64,000 bases of DNA from Nocardioides rotundus (GTDB lineage: Bacteria > Actinomycetota > Actinomycetes > Propionibacteriales > Nocardioidaceae): contig NZ_CP082922.1 in NCBI RefSeq assembly GCF_019931675.1, positions 1,627,001 through 1,691,000 of the forward strand, given 5' to 3'. This document shows positions 1 to 8,432 of this stretch, in pieces. The translations under genes and the position numbers were made by a program. The notes beneath the pieces are model-generated. The model worked only from the letters and a program-made list of their open reading frames with translations, did not search any database and was not told the DNA's origin. How positions within the stretch are numbered: the first letter of the stretch is position 1; each line of letters opens with the position of its first letter.

Positions 1-336
1 TGGGTGCACATCGCCAACTGGCGCTCCAGCCACCCGGTGCTGACCTGGCGCGCACACGCGCTGATGGACCGCAGCCGGCCCGGGCGGATCTTCTTCCGGC
101 CCCGCGACGCGTTCTTCAGCTCCCCGCTGCCGGCGGGCAGCGACCTGGCGGACCGGTGGCCGACGCCGCCGCAGGTGCTGGCGATGCTGGACGCGGCCGA
201 CGCCGAGCGTGACCTGGCCCTGGGGGAGCAGTTCGGCCGCTACCCCGGCGTCGACTACGCCGGGCGGCCGACCGCGCGGGAGGTCCAGACCGCGCAGCCG
301 CTGCTCTCCGAGCGCCGCACCCTGCCCCCGGCCTGA
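1..336 (+). CDS. C-terminal part of an unrecognised protein
   Basis: The frame is open from the first base of the window and ends at a TGA (334-336), so only the last 111 residues are present. The fragment is hydrophilic. It is rich in Trp and Arg at its start (WVHIANWRSS) and ends in a Pro/Leu/Arg tail. There is no membrane segment, no cysteine and no motif that I recognise, and I assign no function. Codon composition (GC-rich third positions) is like that of the genes that follow, which supports real coding. The next gene is on the opposite strand and converges on it, with about 115 bases between the two stops. Confidence 0.6.
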   Translation, partial: WVHIANWRSSHPVLTWRAHALMDRSRPGRIFFRPRDAFFSSPLPAGSDLADRWPTPPQVLAMLDAADAERDLALGEQFGRYPGVDYAGRPTAREVQTAQPLLSERRTLPPA

Positions 337-451
337 CGTCGCGTTCCGGGGGAGCGGTTCCACGGAACGTACGACGTCCCGTCGGGGCAGTCGATGTCCC
401 GCACCCACACCAGCCCCCGGGCGGGGTGCGGGACATCTGTCCGGGGTCGGG

Positions 452-1723
452 TCAGGCCCGCATGACGCCGACGGAGGTGGGGGAGAACCCCGGGAACACC
501 GATGCGGTCGAGGCGTCGAAGCGACGCGCGACCACCTCGGCCAGCACGCTGCGGTAGTCCGTGGTCACGGTGAGGTCGGCGTTGAGGTCGTTGGCCAGGC
601 CGGGCCACCGGCCGTGGTAGCCGCCACGGACGCCGGCGCCGGCGAGCAGCATGACGTTGCCGTAGCCGTGGTCCAGGCCCTGGTTGGAGTTCTCCTGCAC
701 CCGGCGTCCGAACTCGCTGAGGGCCACGAGGGTGACCTTGGAGCCGACGGCGCTGCCGGCATAGAGCCCGATGTCGGTGAAGAACGCGTGCAGCGCGGCC
801 GCCAGCTCCCCGGCGTTCTCGACCATCCGTCCACCTCGCAGGGTGCCGAGGTTGGAGTGCATGTCCCAATCGCCGTGGTCCACGGTGAGCACGGAGACTC
901 CGGCATCAGCCCGGATGATCCGCGCCGCCGCGGCCAGCGCCCTCCCGAGGTCGCCGGCGGGGTAGACGGCGCCATGCGCGGGCGCGGCCCCCGTGGACAG
1001 GACCGGGTTGAGCTCCTTGACGGTGCGGAAGGCGGAGCGGGCGCCGACGCCCAGGGGGGTCGGCTCGCCCTGCCACATCGTGCTCAGCGAGCGCATCCGC
1101 CCGTTGCGGCGCACCCACTTGTTGTCGCCGGCGACCTCGAGGTCGTCGACGGCGTTGGTCGACAGCGCCGCTGCGGGACCGTAGAGCGAGGTGGGCAGGT
1201 TGCCGGCGAGGCTGATCGCCTGGGAGGGGGAGTCGATCGCGTCCAGACCGATCAGCCGGTTGAGCCAGCCGACGCGGGTGGTCGACCCCGGAGCCGCGTC
1301 CTCGAGCTCCTCCATGGCGGCGAAGTGCGATCGGTTGGGAGCGGGCAGGCCGGTGGCGTGGACGGCGGCCATCGCGCCGCGCTCCCACAGCGGCAGCAGC
1401 GGGGCGAGCCGCGGGTGCAGGCCGAAGAAGCCGTCAGGGGCGAGCAGCTGGTCGGCGGGTACGGCGATCCGCGGCCGCGCCTTGTAGTACGCCGCGTCGC
1501 CGTGCGGCACCACCAGCGAGAGACCGTCGGCCGCCCCGCGGAGGGACAGCACCACCAGCACCGAGGGGGCCGGGGCCAGCGCGGCGGACGGCGAGGCAGT
1601 CAGCACGGCGCCGCCGAACGCGGTCGTCGTACCGGCCAGCGCGGCGGCACCGCGGAACAGGCTGCGACGCGACATCCGGGCGTACTCGGTGCAGCAGGCG
1701 TCGTCGTTCGGGGAGGTCGTCAT
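452..1723 (-). CDS. DUF1501 family protein, Tat-type secreted
   Basis: A 423-residue member of the DUF1501 family, which is sulfatase-like and of unknown biochemical role. The N-terminus carries a twin-arginine start (SRRSLF, about residues 18-23) followed by an alanine-rich hydrophobic stretch, so export by Tat is likely. The family motif HGDWDMH and the later segment SEFGRRVQEN are present. The ATG at 1723 is chosen. A GTG at 1732 is also possible and would overlap the upstream stop as GTGA. It lies directly downstream of a DUF1800 gene on the same strand, and these two families very often occur as a two-gene operon. Function is not known; a role at the cell surface is inferred from the signal. 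Confidence 0.85.
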   Translation of the reverse strand: MTTSPNDDACCTEYARMSRRSLFRGAAALAGTTTAFGGAVLTASPSAALAPAPSVLVVLSLRGAADGLSLVVPHGDAAYYKARPRIAVPADQLLAPDGFFGLHPRLAPLLPLWERGAMAAVHATGLPAPNRSHFAAMEELEDAAPGSTTRVGWLNRLIGLDAIDSPSQAISLAGNLPTSLYGPAAALSTNAVDDLEVAGDNKWVRRNGRMRSLSTMWQGEPTPLGVGARSAFRTVKELNPVLSTGAAPAHGAVYPAGDLGRALAAAARIIRADAGVSVLTVDHGDWDMHSNLGTLRGGRMVENAGELAAALHAFFTDIGLYAGSAVGSKVTLVALSEFGRRVQENSNQGLDHGYGNVMLLAGAGVRGGYHGRWPGLANDLNADLTVTTDYRSVLAEVVARRFDASTASVFPGFSPTSVGVMRA

Positions 1724-1728
1724 GGTCG

Positions 1729-3285
1729 TCACCGGGAGAGGAAGGCGGGGGAGTCGAGGAAGGTCGTCAGCAGGCGGGCGTTGTCGTAGGTGACGGCCCG
1801 GTGGGTGCGGGTGATGATCGTCCCGGGCGTCAGGTCCAGCGCCTCGCAGCAGGCCTGGAGCAGCACGGAGGTGGACGGGCGGTGCAGCAGGCGGCGCGAC
1901 AGCGCGTCGACCAGGACGTCGAAACGCATCCGCCGCTGTGGAAGCCAGGAGGTCCCCGCGCGGTAGCGGATGTCCTGCTTGGGCCAGTAGCCGCCGGACA
2001 TCTCCCAGTGCAGCTCCAGGCTGGCCAGCACCCGGGAGGAGGAGCACCAGGCGGCGTCAGCGATCGGATGCCCGTCGGGCCGCGGCCAGGCCAGCGGCAT
2101 GCCGCCCATCTTGTTGGCCTTCCACAGCATCGCGTTGGCCGCCGAGTTCGGTCCCGTGGGTGCCTGGAGGGAGACTCCGAGCGCGCGATGCGTGGCCACC
2201 AGGTCCTCGAAGGCGTCGCGGACCTTGCGCCCGCGGGCCGCGGCGAACTCCGGCGTGGCGACCAGCTCGCGCAACACCGCGGCGATGTCGGTGTCGGCGG
2301 CGAGGTAGGCCGCGGCCAGCCGGTCGACGAGCGAGGACGGCGGGTCGTCCTGCACGAACTTGACCGCCAGGCGGCCAGCGACCCTCCGGGCGGTGGCGGG
2401 GTGCCGCGCCAGGTAGTCCAGGTAGCGCTCGGTCAGGGCCCGCCCGTCGGCGACGGCGTTGGCGTCGGAGAACCCCATCACCGACACGGCCCCGGTCCAG
2501 TGGTCGGGGGCGGAGTAGAAGGGGTCCCAGGTGTTGCGGACGTCCACCCGCCACCCGGTCAGGATCCGAGCGGAGTCCTTGACGTCGTCCTCGTCGTAGT
2601 TGCCTCGGCCGACGGTGTGCAGCTCCAGCAGCTCGCGGCCGAGGTTCTCGTTCGGGTGCGCCTTGGTGGAGATGGCGTTGTCCAGGTAGATCAGCATCGC
2701 GGGGTGGGTGGCCGCGGCACGGAGCAGGTCGGCGAACCGCCCCAGGGCGTGCTTGCGGATCGTCTGGCCGTAGCCGACCCGGTGCACGAAGGCGTTGTCG
2801 CCGTTCGCGGTGACGTTGAAGTGGTTCTCCCAGAAGGCGGTCATCGTCTCCAGCACCTGGCGGCGGCTGCGCATGCGGCGCATCAGCACCCAGCGCTGGT
2901 AGTCGGCCATGACCTCCCATCCGCCGCGGACGTTGCCGATCTGCCGCTGCCACAAGGTGGCAGGGTCCCTGGCCAGGTCCGGCCACCAGGTGTCGATGGC
3001 GGTGACCGCGCTGTCGTCGATCGAGCCGGGCTCCAGCTGCCTCTCGAACCAGGCCCGCCCGCCGCCGGCGTTGCGGACCTCGGTCGCCAGCGCCGGCGTG
3101 AGCCCGCCGGAGAAGCGGGTCACGAGGTGTCGCTCGGCGGCCGGCAGCAGGGCCGGGCCGCCGGTCCAGGTGCGGGGGACGTACGCCGCCTCGGCTGGGG
3201 CAGCGACGGTGGTGACCGCGGCCGCTCCGGCGGCGCCCGCGGCGCCGGCCAGGACGAACCGGCGGGAGGGGGAGGCGGTGGTCAC
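1729..3285 (-). CDS. DUF1800 family protein, secreted
   Basis: A 518-residue DUF1800 protein. The GTG at 3285 is chosen because it places an Arg-Arg pair (SRRFVLAGAAG) and a long Ala/Gly-rich hydrophobic segment at the N-terminus, as expected for a Tat substrate. The longer frame upstream has no such start signal. The body contains typical DUF1800 segments: FWENHFNV, NENLGRELLELHT, and ILTGWRV in the middle third. It is followed immediately by the DUF1501 gene with almost no gap, so the two are probably cotranscribed and act together. Biochemical role is unknown. Confidence 0.85.
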   Translation of the reverse strand: MTTASPSRRFVLAGAAGAAGAAAVTTVAAPAEAAYVPRTWTGGPALLPAAERHLVTRFSGGLTPALATEVRNAGGGRAWFERQLEPGSIDDSAVTAIDTWWPDLARDPATLWQRQIGNVRGGWEVMADYQRWVLMRRMRSRRQVLETMTAFWENHFNVTANGDNAFVHRVGYGQTIRKHALGRFADLLRAAATHPAMLIYLDNAISTKAHPNENLGRELLELHTVGRGNYDEDDVKDSARILTGWRVDVRNTWDPFYSAPDHWTGAVSVMGFSDANAVADGRALTERYLDYLARHPATARRVAGRLAVKFVQDDPPSSLVDRLAAAYLAADTDIAAVLRELVATPEFAAARGRKVRDAFEDLVATHRALGVSLQAPTGPNSAANAMLWKANKMGGMPLAWPRPDGHPIADAAWCSSSRVLASLELHWEMSGGYWPKQDIRYRAGTSWLPQRRMRFDVLVDALSRRLLHRPSTSVLLQACCEALDLTPGTIITRTHRAVTYDNARLLTTFLDSPAFLSR

Positions 3286-3498
3286 GGCGAGACTCCGGGG
3301 GAGATCTGAGGGATGGACGGCCGCCGTCGGCGACTCCGTGAGGGGCAACCACGAGCCTAGAACCAAAGTAGGGGTTTCGCAGCACTTTCGATGGACTGCC
3401 GCTCTCGCGACACCGTTGACCCCGGACGGTGCGGGGTCCGGCTAGGGTGTGGCCAGCCCGCATCACCGGGATGACCCAGGACGGACCAGGAAGCAGCG

Positions 3499-4116
3499 TT
3501 GCCGGAGACCGTGAGCGTGTCCTCGCGCGTGTGGACCGTGCCCAACGCCCTCAGCATGCTCCGGCTGGCCGGCGTGCCCCTCTTCCTCTGGCTGGTCCTC
3601 GGCCCGGAGGAGGACCTGTGGGCCCTGGTGGTCCTCATGGTCTCGGGGTTCACCGACTATCTGGACGGCTGGCTCGCGCGCCGACTCGACCAGCGCTCGC
3701 GGGTGGGCGAGATCCTGGACCCGGTCGCGGACCGGCTCTACATCCTCGCCGCCGTGCTGGGGCTGTGGCTGCGCGACGTGATCCCGTGGTGGGTGGCCCT
3801 GGCGATCCCGCTGCGCGACCTGCTCTTGTGGGGTCTGGTGCCGATCCTGCGGACCCGCGGCTACAGCGCCCTGCCGGTGCACTTCCTCGGCAAGGCGGCG
3901 ACCTTCAACCTGCTCTACGCCTTCCCGCTTCTCTTCTTCGGCGACGGCCAGGGCACCCTGGCCACGCTCGCCAACGTCTTCGGCTGGGCCTTCGCCCTCT
4001 GGGGTCTGGGCCTGTACTGGTGGGCCGGGGTCCTCTACGCATGGCAGGTCGCCAAGCTGGTCCGCGAGACGCCGCCGCTGAGCCGGGACGACCGGAGGGA
4101 GGGCCGCCGTGCCTGA
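3499..4116 (+). CDS. CDP-alcohol phosphatidyltransferase (PgsA-like)
   Basis: A 205-residue integral membrane enzyme that transfers a phosphatidyl group from CDP-diacylglycerol to an alcohol acceptor. The diagnostic CDP-alcohol motif D-x2-DG-x2-AR-x8-G-x3-D-x3-D is complete: DYLDGWLARR followed by GEILDPVAD (about residues 54-80). Several hydrophobic helices follow. Start is a TTG at 3499, preceded at good distance by AGGAAG; GTG codons at 3511 and 3517 are alternatives. It heads a run of overlapping genes (DUF881, small basic protein, DUF881) with the same order as M. tuberculosis Rv1822 (pgsA2) onward. The acceptor (glycerol phosphate, inositol phosphate or phosphatidylglycerol) cannot be told from sequence. 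Confidence 0.85.
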   Translation: MPETVSVSSRVWTVPNALSMLRLAGVPLFLWLVLGPEEDLWALVVLMVSGFTDYLDGWLARRLDQRSRVGEILDPVADRLYILAAVLGLWLRDVIPWWVALAIPLRDLLLWGLVPILRTRGYSALPVHFLGKAATFNLLYAFPLLFFGDGQGTLATLANVFGWAFALWGLGLYWWAGVLYAWQVAKLVRETPPLSRDDRREGRRA

Positions 4117-4981
4117 CAGGTCCTCCGCCCCACGGAGCGCCGACCGGCCGCTGCCGGCACACGTCACGATGCCGCTGCTGGAGCGGGTCCGGATCTCCGC
4201 GGTCGACGACGAGTACGCCGAGCACGCGCGCGCCCGCGGCGACGGCAGCGAGCCGCGTCCGCCCTCGCGCCGGGCGGTCACCGTCGTGGCGCTGCTCCTG
4301 CTCGGCCTGCTGGTCGCCACCGCCTTCGTCCAGAACGTCCGCTTCGCCGAGCAGGAGGAGACCAACCGGTCTGCCCTGGTCGAGCGGATCGAGCATGAGC
4401 GGTCCTCGGTGTCCAGGCTCCAGCGGCAGGTCGGTGAGCTGCAGGCGGATGTCGCCCGGCTGGACCGCGAGGACGACACCTTGTCGCGGCGCCTGCGCGA
4501 GTGGCGCTCCCGGGAGGAGCGGCTCGGGCTGGGCAGCGGCTTCGCCGCCGCCCGGGGCCCCGGGGTGCGGGTCACCGTCGACGACTCACCGAGCGGCGAC
4601 CCGCTCGAGGCGGTGCGGGACGAGGACCTGGCGATGCTGACCGACGCGCTGTGGGGAGCGGGAGCGGAGGCGATCGCGATCAACGGCAAGCGGCTCACCG
4701 TGCTCAGCCCGATCCGCAACTCGGGCAACGCGATCAACGTGAACTCCCGCCCCCTGTCCCCGCCGTACGTGGTCGAGGCGATCGGCGACCCGGACACCCT
4801 GCAGTCGGACCTGCTGGCCAGCGAGCGCGGGAACGCCTGGATCGGCATGGCGGACCAGCTGGGCTTCCGGTGGAGGATGCAGAATGTCCAGGGCCTGACC
4901 CTCCCGGCAGCCCGGGTCCGCACCCCGCTCTACGCCGTGGAAGGGTTGAGGGGACGAGTGGAGAAGGAGGTGACGCCGTGA
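4109..4981 (+). CDS. DUF881 membrane-anchored coiled-coil protein (first copy)
   Basis: A 290-residue DUF881 protein. A cytoplasmic N-terminal tail of about 54 residues is followed by one transmembrane helix (about 55-75) and a heptad-like segment (about 80-135, rich in Glu/Arg/Leu). The extracytoplasmic DUF881 domain follows and includes GPGVRVTVDD and the INGKRLTVLSPIRNSGNAI region. The GTG start overlaps the upstream stop by eight bases, and its own stop overlaps the next start as GTGA, so translation is probably coupled. It corresponds in position to Rv1823. Family function is not settled; linkage to envelope lipid and division genes suggests a cell-envelope role. Confidence 0.85.
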   Translation: MPDRSSAPRSADRPLPAHVTMPLLERVRISAVDDEYAEHARARGDGSEPRPPSRRAVTVVALLLLGLLVATAFVQNVRFAEQEETNRSALVERIEHERSSVSRLQRQVGELQADVARLDREDDTLSRRLREWRSREERLGLGSGFAAARGPGVRVTVDDSPSGDPLEAVRDEDLAMLTDALWGAGAEAIAINGKRLTVLSPIRNSGNAINVNSRPLSPPYVVEAIGDPDTLQSDLLASERGNAWIGMADQLGFRWRMQNVQGLTLPAARVRTPLYAVEGLRGRVEKEVTP

Positions 4982-5310
4982 TCGCGGTCATCGGACTGGT
5001 GCTGGGCGTGGTGCTCGGCCTGGTCTTCCAGCCCGACGTGCCTCCCGCGCTGCAGAACTACCTGCCGATCGCGGTGGTCGCGGCCATGGACGCGGCCTTC
5101 GGCGGCCTGCGCGCCCACCTGGAGGACCTCTTCGACGACAAGGTCTTCGTCGTCTCCTTCCTGTCCAACGTGGTGATCGCCGCCGCGATCGTCTTCCTCG
5201 GCGACCAGCTGGGCGTGGGGGAGCAGCTCTCCACCGGCGTGGTCGTCGTGCTCGGGATCCGGATCTTCTCCAACGTCGCCGCGATCCGGCGCCATGTCTT
5301 CCATGCCTGA
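4978..5310 (+). CDS. sbp: Small basic family protein (DUF1290, Sbp-like)
   Basis: A 110-residue membrane protein of the small basic protein family, with three predicted hydrophobic helices: N-terminal IGLVLGVVLGLVF, a central LPIAVVAAMDAAFGGLRA, and a later VVIAAAIVFLG. The family hallmark is the conserved middle helix followed by the acidic stretch HLEDLFDDKVF. GTG start overlaps the previous stop by four bases (GTGA), and the following DUF881 gene starts inside its end. It lies between two DUF881 genes as in Rv1823-Rv1825, which points to a shared membrane complex. The biochemical role is unknown. Confidence 0.85.
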   Translation: MIAVIGLVLGVVLGLVFQPDVPPALQNYLPIAVVAAMDAAFGGLRAHLEDLFDDKVFVVSFLSNVVIAAAIVFLGDQLGVGEQLSTGVVVVLGIRIFSNVAAIRRHVFHA

Positions 5311-6085
5311 CCCGGCCGCGGAGGCCCGGCCCGGCGACCCGCCCGATGGCCGGTCGAGCCGGCCGGACGCCCGCGAGCGCCTGCGCCGCGGCCTGTTGAA
5401 GCCGACCCGGTCTCAGCTCCTGGTCGGCGTGCTGCTGGCCGGGCTCGGCTTCGCGGCGGTCACCCAGGCGCACTCCAACGACGTCGAGAACACCTACGCC
5501 AACTACCGCCAGCAGGATCTGGTCAACCTCCTGGACTCGCTCTCGACGGCCACCCAGCGTGCGCAGCGCGAGATCGCGGTGCTGATCGAGACGCGCGACC
5601 AGCTGCGCAGCGCCTCCGGTGACAAGGAGGCCGCGGTGATCGCCGCGCGACGGGCCGCAGACAACCTCGCGATCCTGGCCGGGACGGTCCCGGTATCGGG
5701 TCCGGGACTGCGGATCACCATCACTCCCGGTGACCAGCCGGTCGATCTCAACAGCCTCCTGGACATGGTGCAGGAGCTGCGCACCGCCGACGCGGAGGCG
5801 ATGGAGTTCAACGACCGCATCCGTGCGGTCGCCAGCACCTCGTTCGCGACCGGGTCGCTGGGCGTCGAGGTGGACGGGCAGCCGCTGGAGGCGCCGTACG
5901 TCATCGACGTCATCGGCGACCCGGTCACGCTCGAGGAGGGCCTGAAGTTCCCCCGCGGCCCCCTGGAGCAGCTGCGCGACGACGACGGCGCCACCGTCGA
6001 GGTCGAGCAGCTGGAGCGGGTGGAGATCGCCTCGGTCGTGCCGGGCACGCGACCTGACTACGCGCAGCCCGACTCCGGGCAGTAG
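5294..6085 (+). CDS. DUF881 membrane-anchored protein (second copy)
   Basis: A 263-residue second DUF881 protein, paralogous to the gene at 4109. One transmembrane helix lies near residues 40-57, followed by a short coiled-coil-like segment and the DUF881 domain with GPGLRITITPGD and the late APYVIDVIGDP motif. The paralog has APYVVEAIGDP-type sequence in the equivalent place (PPYVVEAIGDP). Two ATG codons (5294, 5303) are possible starts; both overlap the end of the small basic protein gene. The C-terminal tail is acidic. It corresponds to Rv1825 by position. It probably acts with the first copy and the small basic protein in the envelope. Confidence 0.8.
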   Translation: MSSMPDPAAEARPGDPPDGRSSRPDARERLRRGLLKPTRSQLLVGVLLAGLGFAAVTQAHSNDVENTYANYRQQDLVNLLDSLSTATQRAQREIAVLIETRDQLRSASGDKEAAVIAARRAADNLAILAGTVPVSGPGLRITITPGDQPVDLNSLLDMVQELRTADAEAMEFNDRIRAVASTSFATGSLGVEVDGQPLEAPYVIDVIGDPVTLEEGLKFPRGPLEQLRDDDGATVEVEQLERVEIASVVPGTRPDYAQPDSGQ

Positions 6086-6139
6086 CCTGCCGAGCAGCCG
6101 ACCCGGCAGCCGCGACCATCGACGACGGAGGAGTCACCT

Positions 6140-6526
6140 GTGTACCCCGAGGACCTGAAGTACACCGCCGAGCACGAGTGGGTGCGCCAGCCCGGAACCG
6201 CCGAGGGGTCCGTGCGCATCGGGATCACCGACTACGCCCAGGACCAGCTCGGGGACATCGTCTACGTCTCCCTGCCGGAGGTCGGCGACACGGTCGAGGC
6301 CGGCGCGGCCTGCGGCGAGCTGGAGTCCACCAAGTCGGTCAGTGACGTCTACGCGCCCTTCGCGGGGGAGGTCGTGGCCCGCAACGACGCGCTGGACGCC
6401 ACGCCGGAGCTGGTGAACAACGACCCGTACGGCGAGGGCTGGCTGTTCGAGATCGTCCCCACCGACGCGAGCGCCGTCGACGGGCTGATGAGCAGCGCGG
6501 ACTACCAGGGCTCCCTGGACGGCTGA
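6140..6526 (+). CDS. gcvH: Glycine cleavage system H protein
   Basis: A 128-residue lipoyl carrier protein that shuttles the aminomethyl group between P, T and L proteins of the glycine cleavage system. The lipoyl-lysine motif ESTKSVSD is intact (Lys65), and the usual flanks are present: a hydrophobic GDIVYVSLPEVG before it and NDDPYGEGW-like sequence (NNDPYGEGWLF) near the end. Start is a GTG with GGAGGAG seven bases upstream. It follows the DUF881 gene by 54 bases. gcvP, its partner, lies 2.9 kb downstream behind its own riboswitch. No gcvT or lpd is in the window. Confidence 0.97.
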   Translation: MYPEDLKYTAEHEWVRQPGTAEGSVRIGITDYAQDQLGDIVYVSLPEVGDTVEAGAACGELESTKSVSDVYAPFAGEVVARNDALDATPELVNNDPYGEGWLFEIVPTDASAVDGLMSSADYQGSLDG

Positions 6527-6563
6527 AATCCTCACCCGCCGGCTGATAGGTTCGGCGCACATT

Positions 6564-6590
6564 CCCTCACGCTCAGCCCGCACGTGAGGG
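6564..6590. promoter_or_regulatory. Inverted repeat between gcvH and the FHA gene
   Basis: CCCTCACG (6564-6571) is mirrored by CGTGAGGG (6583-6590) with an 11-base loop. It lies between the gcvH stop and the GarA-like gene. It could be a weak terminator for gcvH or an operator. The CCCTCA/TGAGGG core also appears beside the palindrome before the second MerR gene (8405-8440), so binding by one of the two MerR proteins is a possibility. Confidence 0.35.
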
Positions 6591-6625
6591 TGCAACCCCC
6601 CGACCTGCCATCCCAGGAGACTTGA

Positions 6626-7141
6626 ATGCCGTTCTGCACGAACTGTGGGAACCAGAACCCCGCCGACGCGCGGTTCTGCTCCCAGTGCGGCACCCGCCTG
6701 GTCACCGCGGACGCCCCCGCGGCGGAGAGCCGCACCGAGACCACCTCCACGCACACCTTCGCGGTGCCGGAGAAGGTCGAGGCATCCTCCGACCGGCTGA
6801 ACCCGGTCGACGCCGCGGCCGTGGACGCGCTCCCGCCCGGCCACGCCCTGCTGGTGGTGCAGCGGGGGCCGGGCGCCGGCAACCGCTTCCTGCTCGACAC
6901 CGACGTGGTCAAGGCCGGGAGGCACCCCGACAGCGAGATCTTCCTCGATGACGTGACCGTCTCCCGGCGGCACGCGGAGTTCCACCGCGCCGGGGAGAAG
7001 TTCACCGTCAGCGACTCCGGGAGCCTCAACGGCACCTACGTCAACCGGGACCGGATCGACTCCGTGGACCTCAAGGACGGCGACGAGGTGCAGATCGGGA
7101 AGTACCGCCTCGTCTTCTTCGTCGGACACCGCCAGGACTGA
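6626..7141 (+). CDS. garA: FHA-domain regulator of the GarA/OdhI type with an N-terminal zinc ribbon
   Basis: A 171-residue phosphopeptide-binding protein. GarA/OdhI proteins bind and inhibit 2-oxoglutarate dehydrogenase and glutamate-metabolising enzymes until a Ser/Thr kinase phosphorylates an N-terminal ETT motif, after which the FHA domain folds back on its own phosphothreonine. All parts are visible. The ETT motif is in RTETTST (Thr39/Thr40). The FHA domain covers about residues 75-165, with AGRHPDSEIFLDD, SRRHAEF and GSLNGTYVN. Unlike M. tuberculosis GarA, this one begins with a four-cysteine zinc ribbon (Cys4, Cys7, Cys18, Cys21). ATG start follows a CAGGAG site. Position between gcvH and the MerR gene matches Rv1827. 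Confidence 0.9.
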   Translation: MPFCTNCGNQNPADARFCSQCGTRLVTADAPAAESRTETTSTHTFAVPEKVEASSDRLNPVDAAAVDALPPGHALLVVQRGPGAGNRFLLDTDVVKAGRHPDSEIFLDDVTVSRRHAEFHRAGEKFTVSDSGSLNGTYVNRDRIDSVDLKDGDEVQIGKYRLVFFVGHRQD

Positions 7142-7143
7142 GC

Positions 7144-7875
7144 ATGGGCGCGGAGAGAGCCGCCGGCTCGGGGGCCCGACGCAACATCGGGCAGGTCCTG
7201 GAGCTGTTGCGTGAGGAGTTCCCCGGGGTGACCATCCCCAAGATCCGGTTCTGGGAGGACCAGGGCCTGGTCAAGCCCGAGCGTACGGCGGCCGGCTATC
7301 GCAAGTTCTCCGACGCGGACGTCGAGCGACTGCGCTACATCGCCCGGATGCAGCGCGACCACTACCTGCCGCTGAAGGTGATCGGCGAGCATCTGGACGC
7401 GATGGACCGAGGGCTGGAGCCTCCGGAGATCGAGTCCACCGTCCCCGTCGTCCCCAAGGTCGCCATCGCCGCCGACGGCATGCCGCCGGCGGAGACGTTC
7501 CGGCGGCGCAGCGACCTGCGGGTCTCGCGGCGCGAGCTGCTGAAGCTGGCCGAGGTCGACGAGGACCTCCTGGGCCAGCTCGAGCAGTTCGGCCTGGTCC
7601 GGCCGCTGCCGGGCACCGGGCACTACGACTCCGACGCGCTGGTCATCGCCCAGACCGCCCGCGAGCTCGCCGACTTCGGCCTCGAGCCGCGTCACCTGCG
7701 TGCCTTCAAGACCGCGGCGGATCGCGAGGTCGGCCTCGTGGAGCAGGTCGTCGCGCCGCTGCGCCGGGGTCGCGGGGAGACGGCCGGCGCCCGCGCGGAC
7801 GAGGCGGTCAGCGAGATGGCGGCGCTCTCGGTGAAGCTCCACGCGACCCTGGTCAAGGCCGGCCTGAAGACCTGA
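7144..7875 (+). CDS. ftsR: MerR-family regulator, FtsR/Rv1828 type
   Basis: A 243-residue MerR-type DNA-binding protein. The winged helix-turn-helix is at the N-terminus: IGQVLELLREEFPG, then PKIRFWEDQGLVKPERTAAGYRKF, about residues 15-60. A second helical, MerR-like half follows, with VSRRELLKLAEVDEDLLGQLE. It starts two bases after the FHA gene, so the two are cotranscribed. Position and sequence match Rv1828, the counterpart of corynebacterial FtsR, which controls ftsZ. The C-terminal half probably senses a partner or ligand; nothing in the sequence identifies it. Confidence 0.85.
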   Translation: MGAERAAGSGARRNIGQVLELLREEFPGVTIPKIRFWEDQGLVKPERTAAGYRKFSDADVERLRYIARMQRDHYLPLKVIGEHLDAMDRGLEPPEIESTVPVVPKVAIAADGMPPAETFRRRSDLRVSRRELLKLAEVDEDLLGQLEQFGLVRPLPGTGHYDSDALVIAQTARELADFGLEPRHLRAFKTAADREVGLVEQVVAPLRRGRGETAGARADEAVSEMAALSVKLHATLVKAGLKT

Positions 7876-7926
7876 CCCTCCGGGCGGCCCGGCCGGTGTC
7901 CGTGAGGGCGCGAGTAGGCTGGTGAC

Positions 7927-8406
7927 GTGCGCGAAGTAGACGTCATCGGAGTCCGGGTCGAGATGCCCTCGAACAACCCCATCGTGCTGCTGCGCGAGGT
8001 GTCCGGCGACCGCTACCTGCCGATCTGGATCGGCGCCGTCGAGGCGACCGCGATCGCGTTCGCCCAGCAGGGCGTGGTGCCGCCGCGGCCGCTGACCCAC
8101 GACCTGCTCAAGGACGTGCTGGAGGCGACCGGCAACCCGCTGGCGGAGGTGCGGATCACCGACATGAGCGACGGCGTCTTCTACGCCACCCTGGTGCTGG
8201 GCTCCGGCGTCGAGGTGAGCGCGCGGCCCTCGGACTCGATCGCGCTGGCCCTGCGCACCGGCGCCCGGATCGTGTGCGACGAGGGCGTCCTGGACGACGC
8301 CGGGCTGGCGGTCCCCGCTGAGCAGGAGGACGAGGTCGAGCGCTTCCGCGAGTTCCTCGACCACGTGACGCCGGAGGACTTCGAGAGCGGGTCGGGGGAG
8401 AGCTGA
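7927..8406 (+). CDS. Bifunctional nuclease family protein (DUF151)
   Basis: A 159-residue protein of the bifunctional nuclease (BFN/DUF151) family. The typical core is present: LPIWIGAVEATAIAFAQQG, followed by RPLTHDLLKDVLEA and SARPSDSIALALR. The C-terminus is acidic. It starts with GTG 51 bases after the MerR gene and corresponds to Rv1829. Members have been reported with nuclease activity, but the role in actinomycetes is uncertain. The conserved position between two MerR genes suggests a shared process. Transcription probably continues from the garA-ftsR unit. Confidence 0.9.
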   Translation: MREVDVIGVRVEMPSNNPIVLLREVSGDRYLPIWIGAVEATAIAFAQQGVVPPRPLTHDLLKDVLEATGNPLAEVRITDMSDGVFYATLVLGSGVEVSARPSDSIALALRTGARIVCDEGVLDDAGLAVPAEQEDEVERFREFLDHVTPEDFESGSGES

Positions 8407-8415
8407 ACCCTCACT

Positions 8416-8432
8416 CTCAACCTGAGGTTGAG
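8416..8432. promoter_or_regulatory. Perfect 17-bp palindrome, probable MerR operator
   Basis: CTCAACCTGAGGTTGAG is a perfect odd-centred palindrome (arms CTCAACCT and AGGTTGAG). It lies 10 bases after the nuclease stop and about 160 bases before the second MerR gene. The surrounding ACCCTCA and TGAGGGT extend the symmetry imperfectly. MerR regulators bind palindromes of this size in their target promoters. It may also work as part of a terminator, but there is no T-run. Confidence 0.5.
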
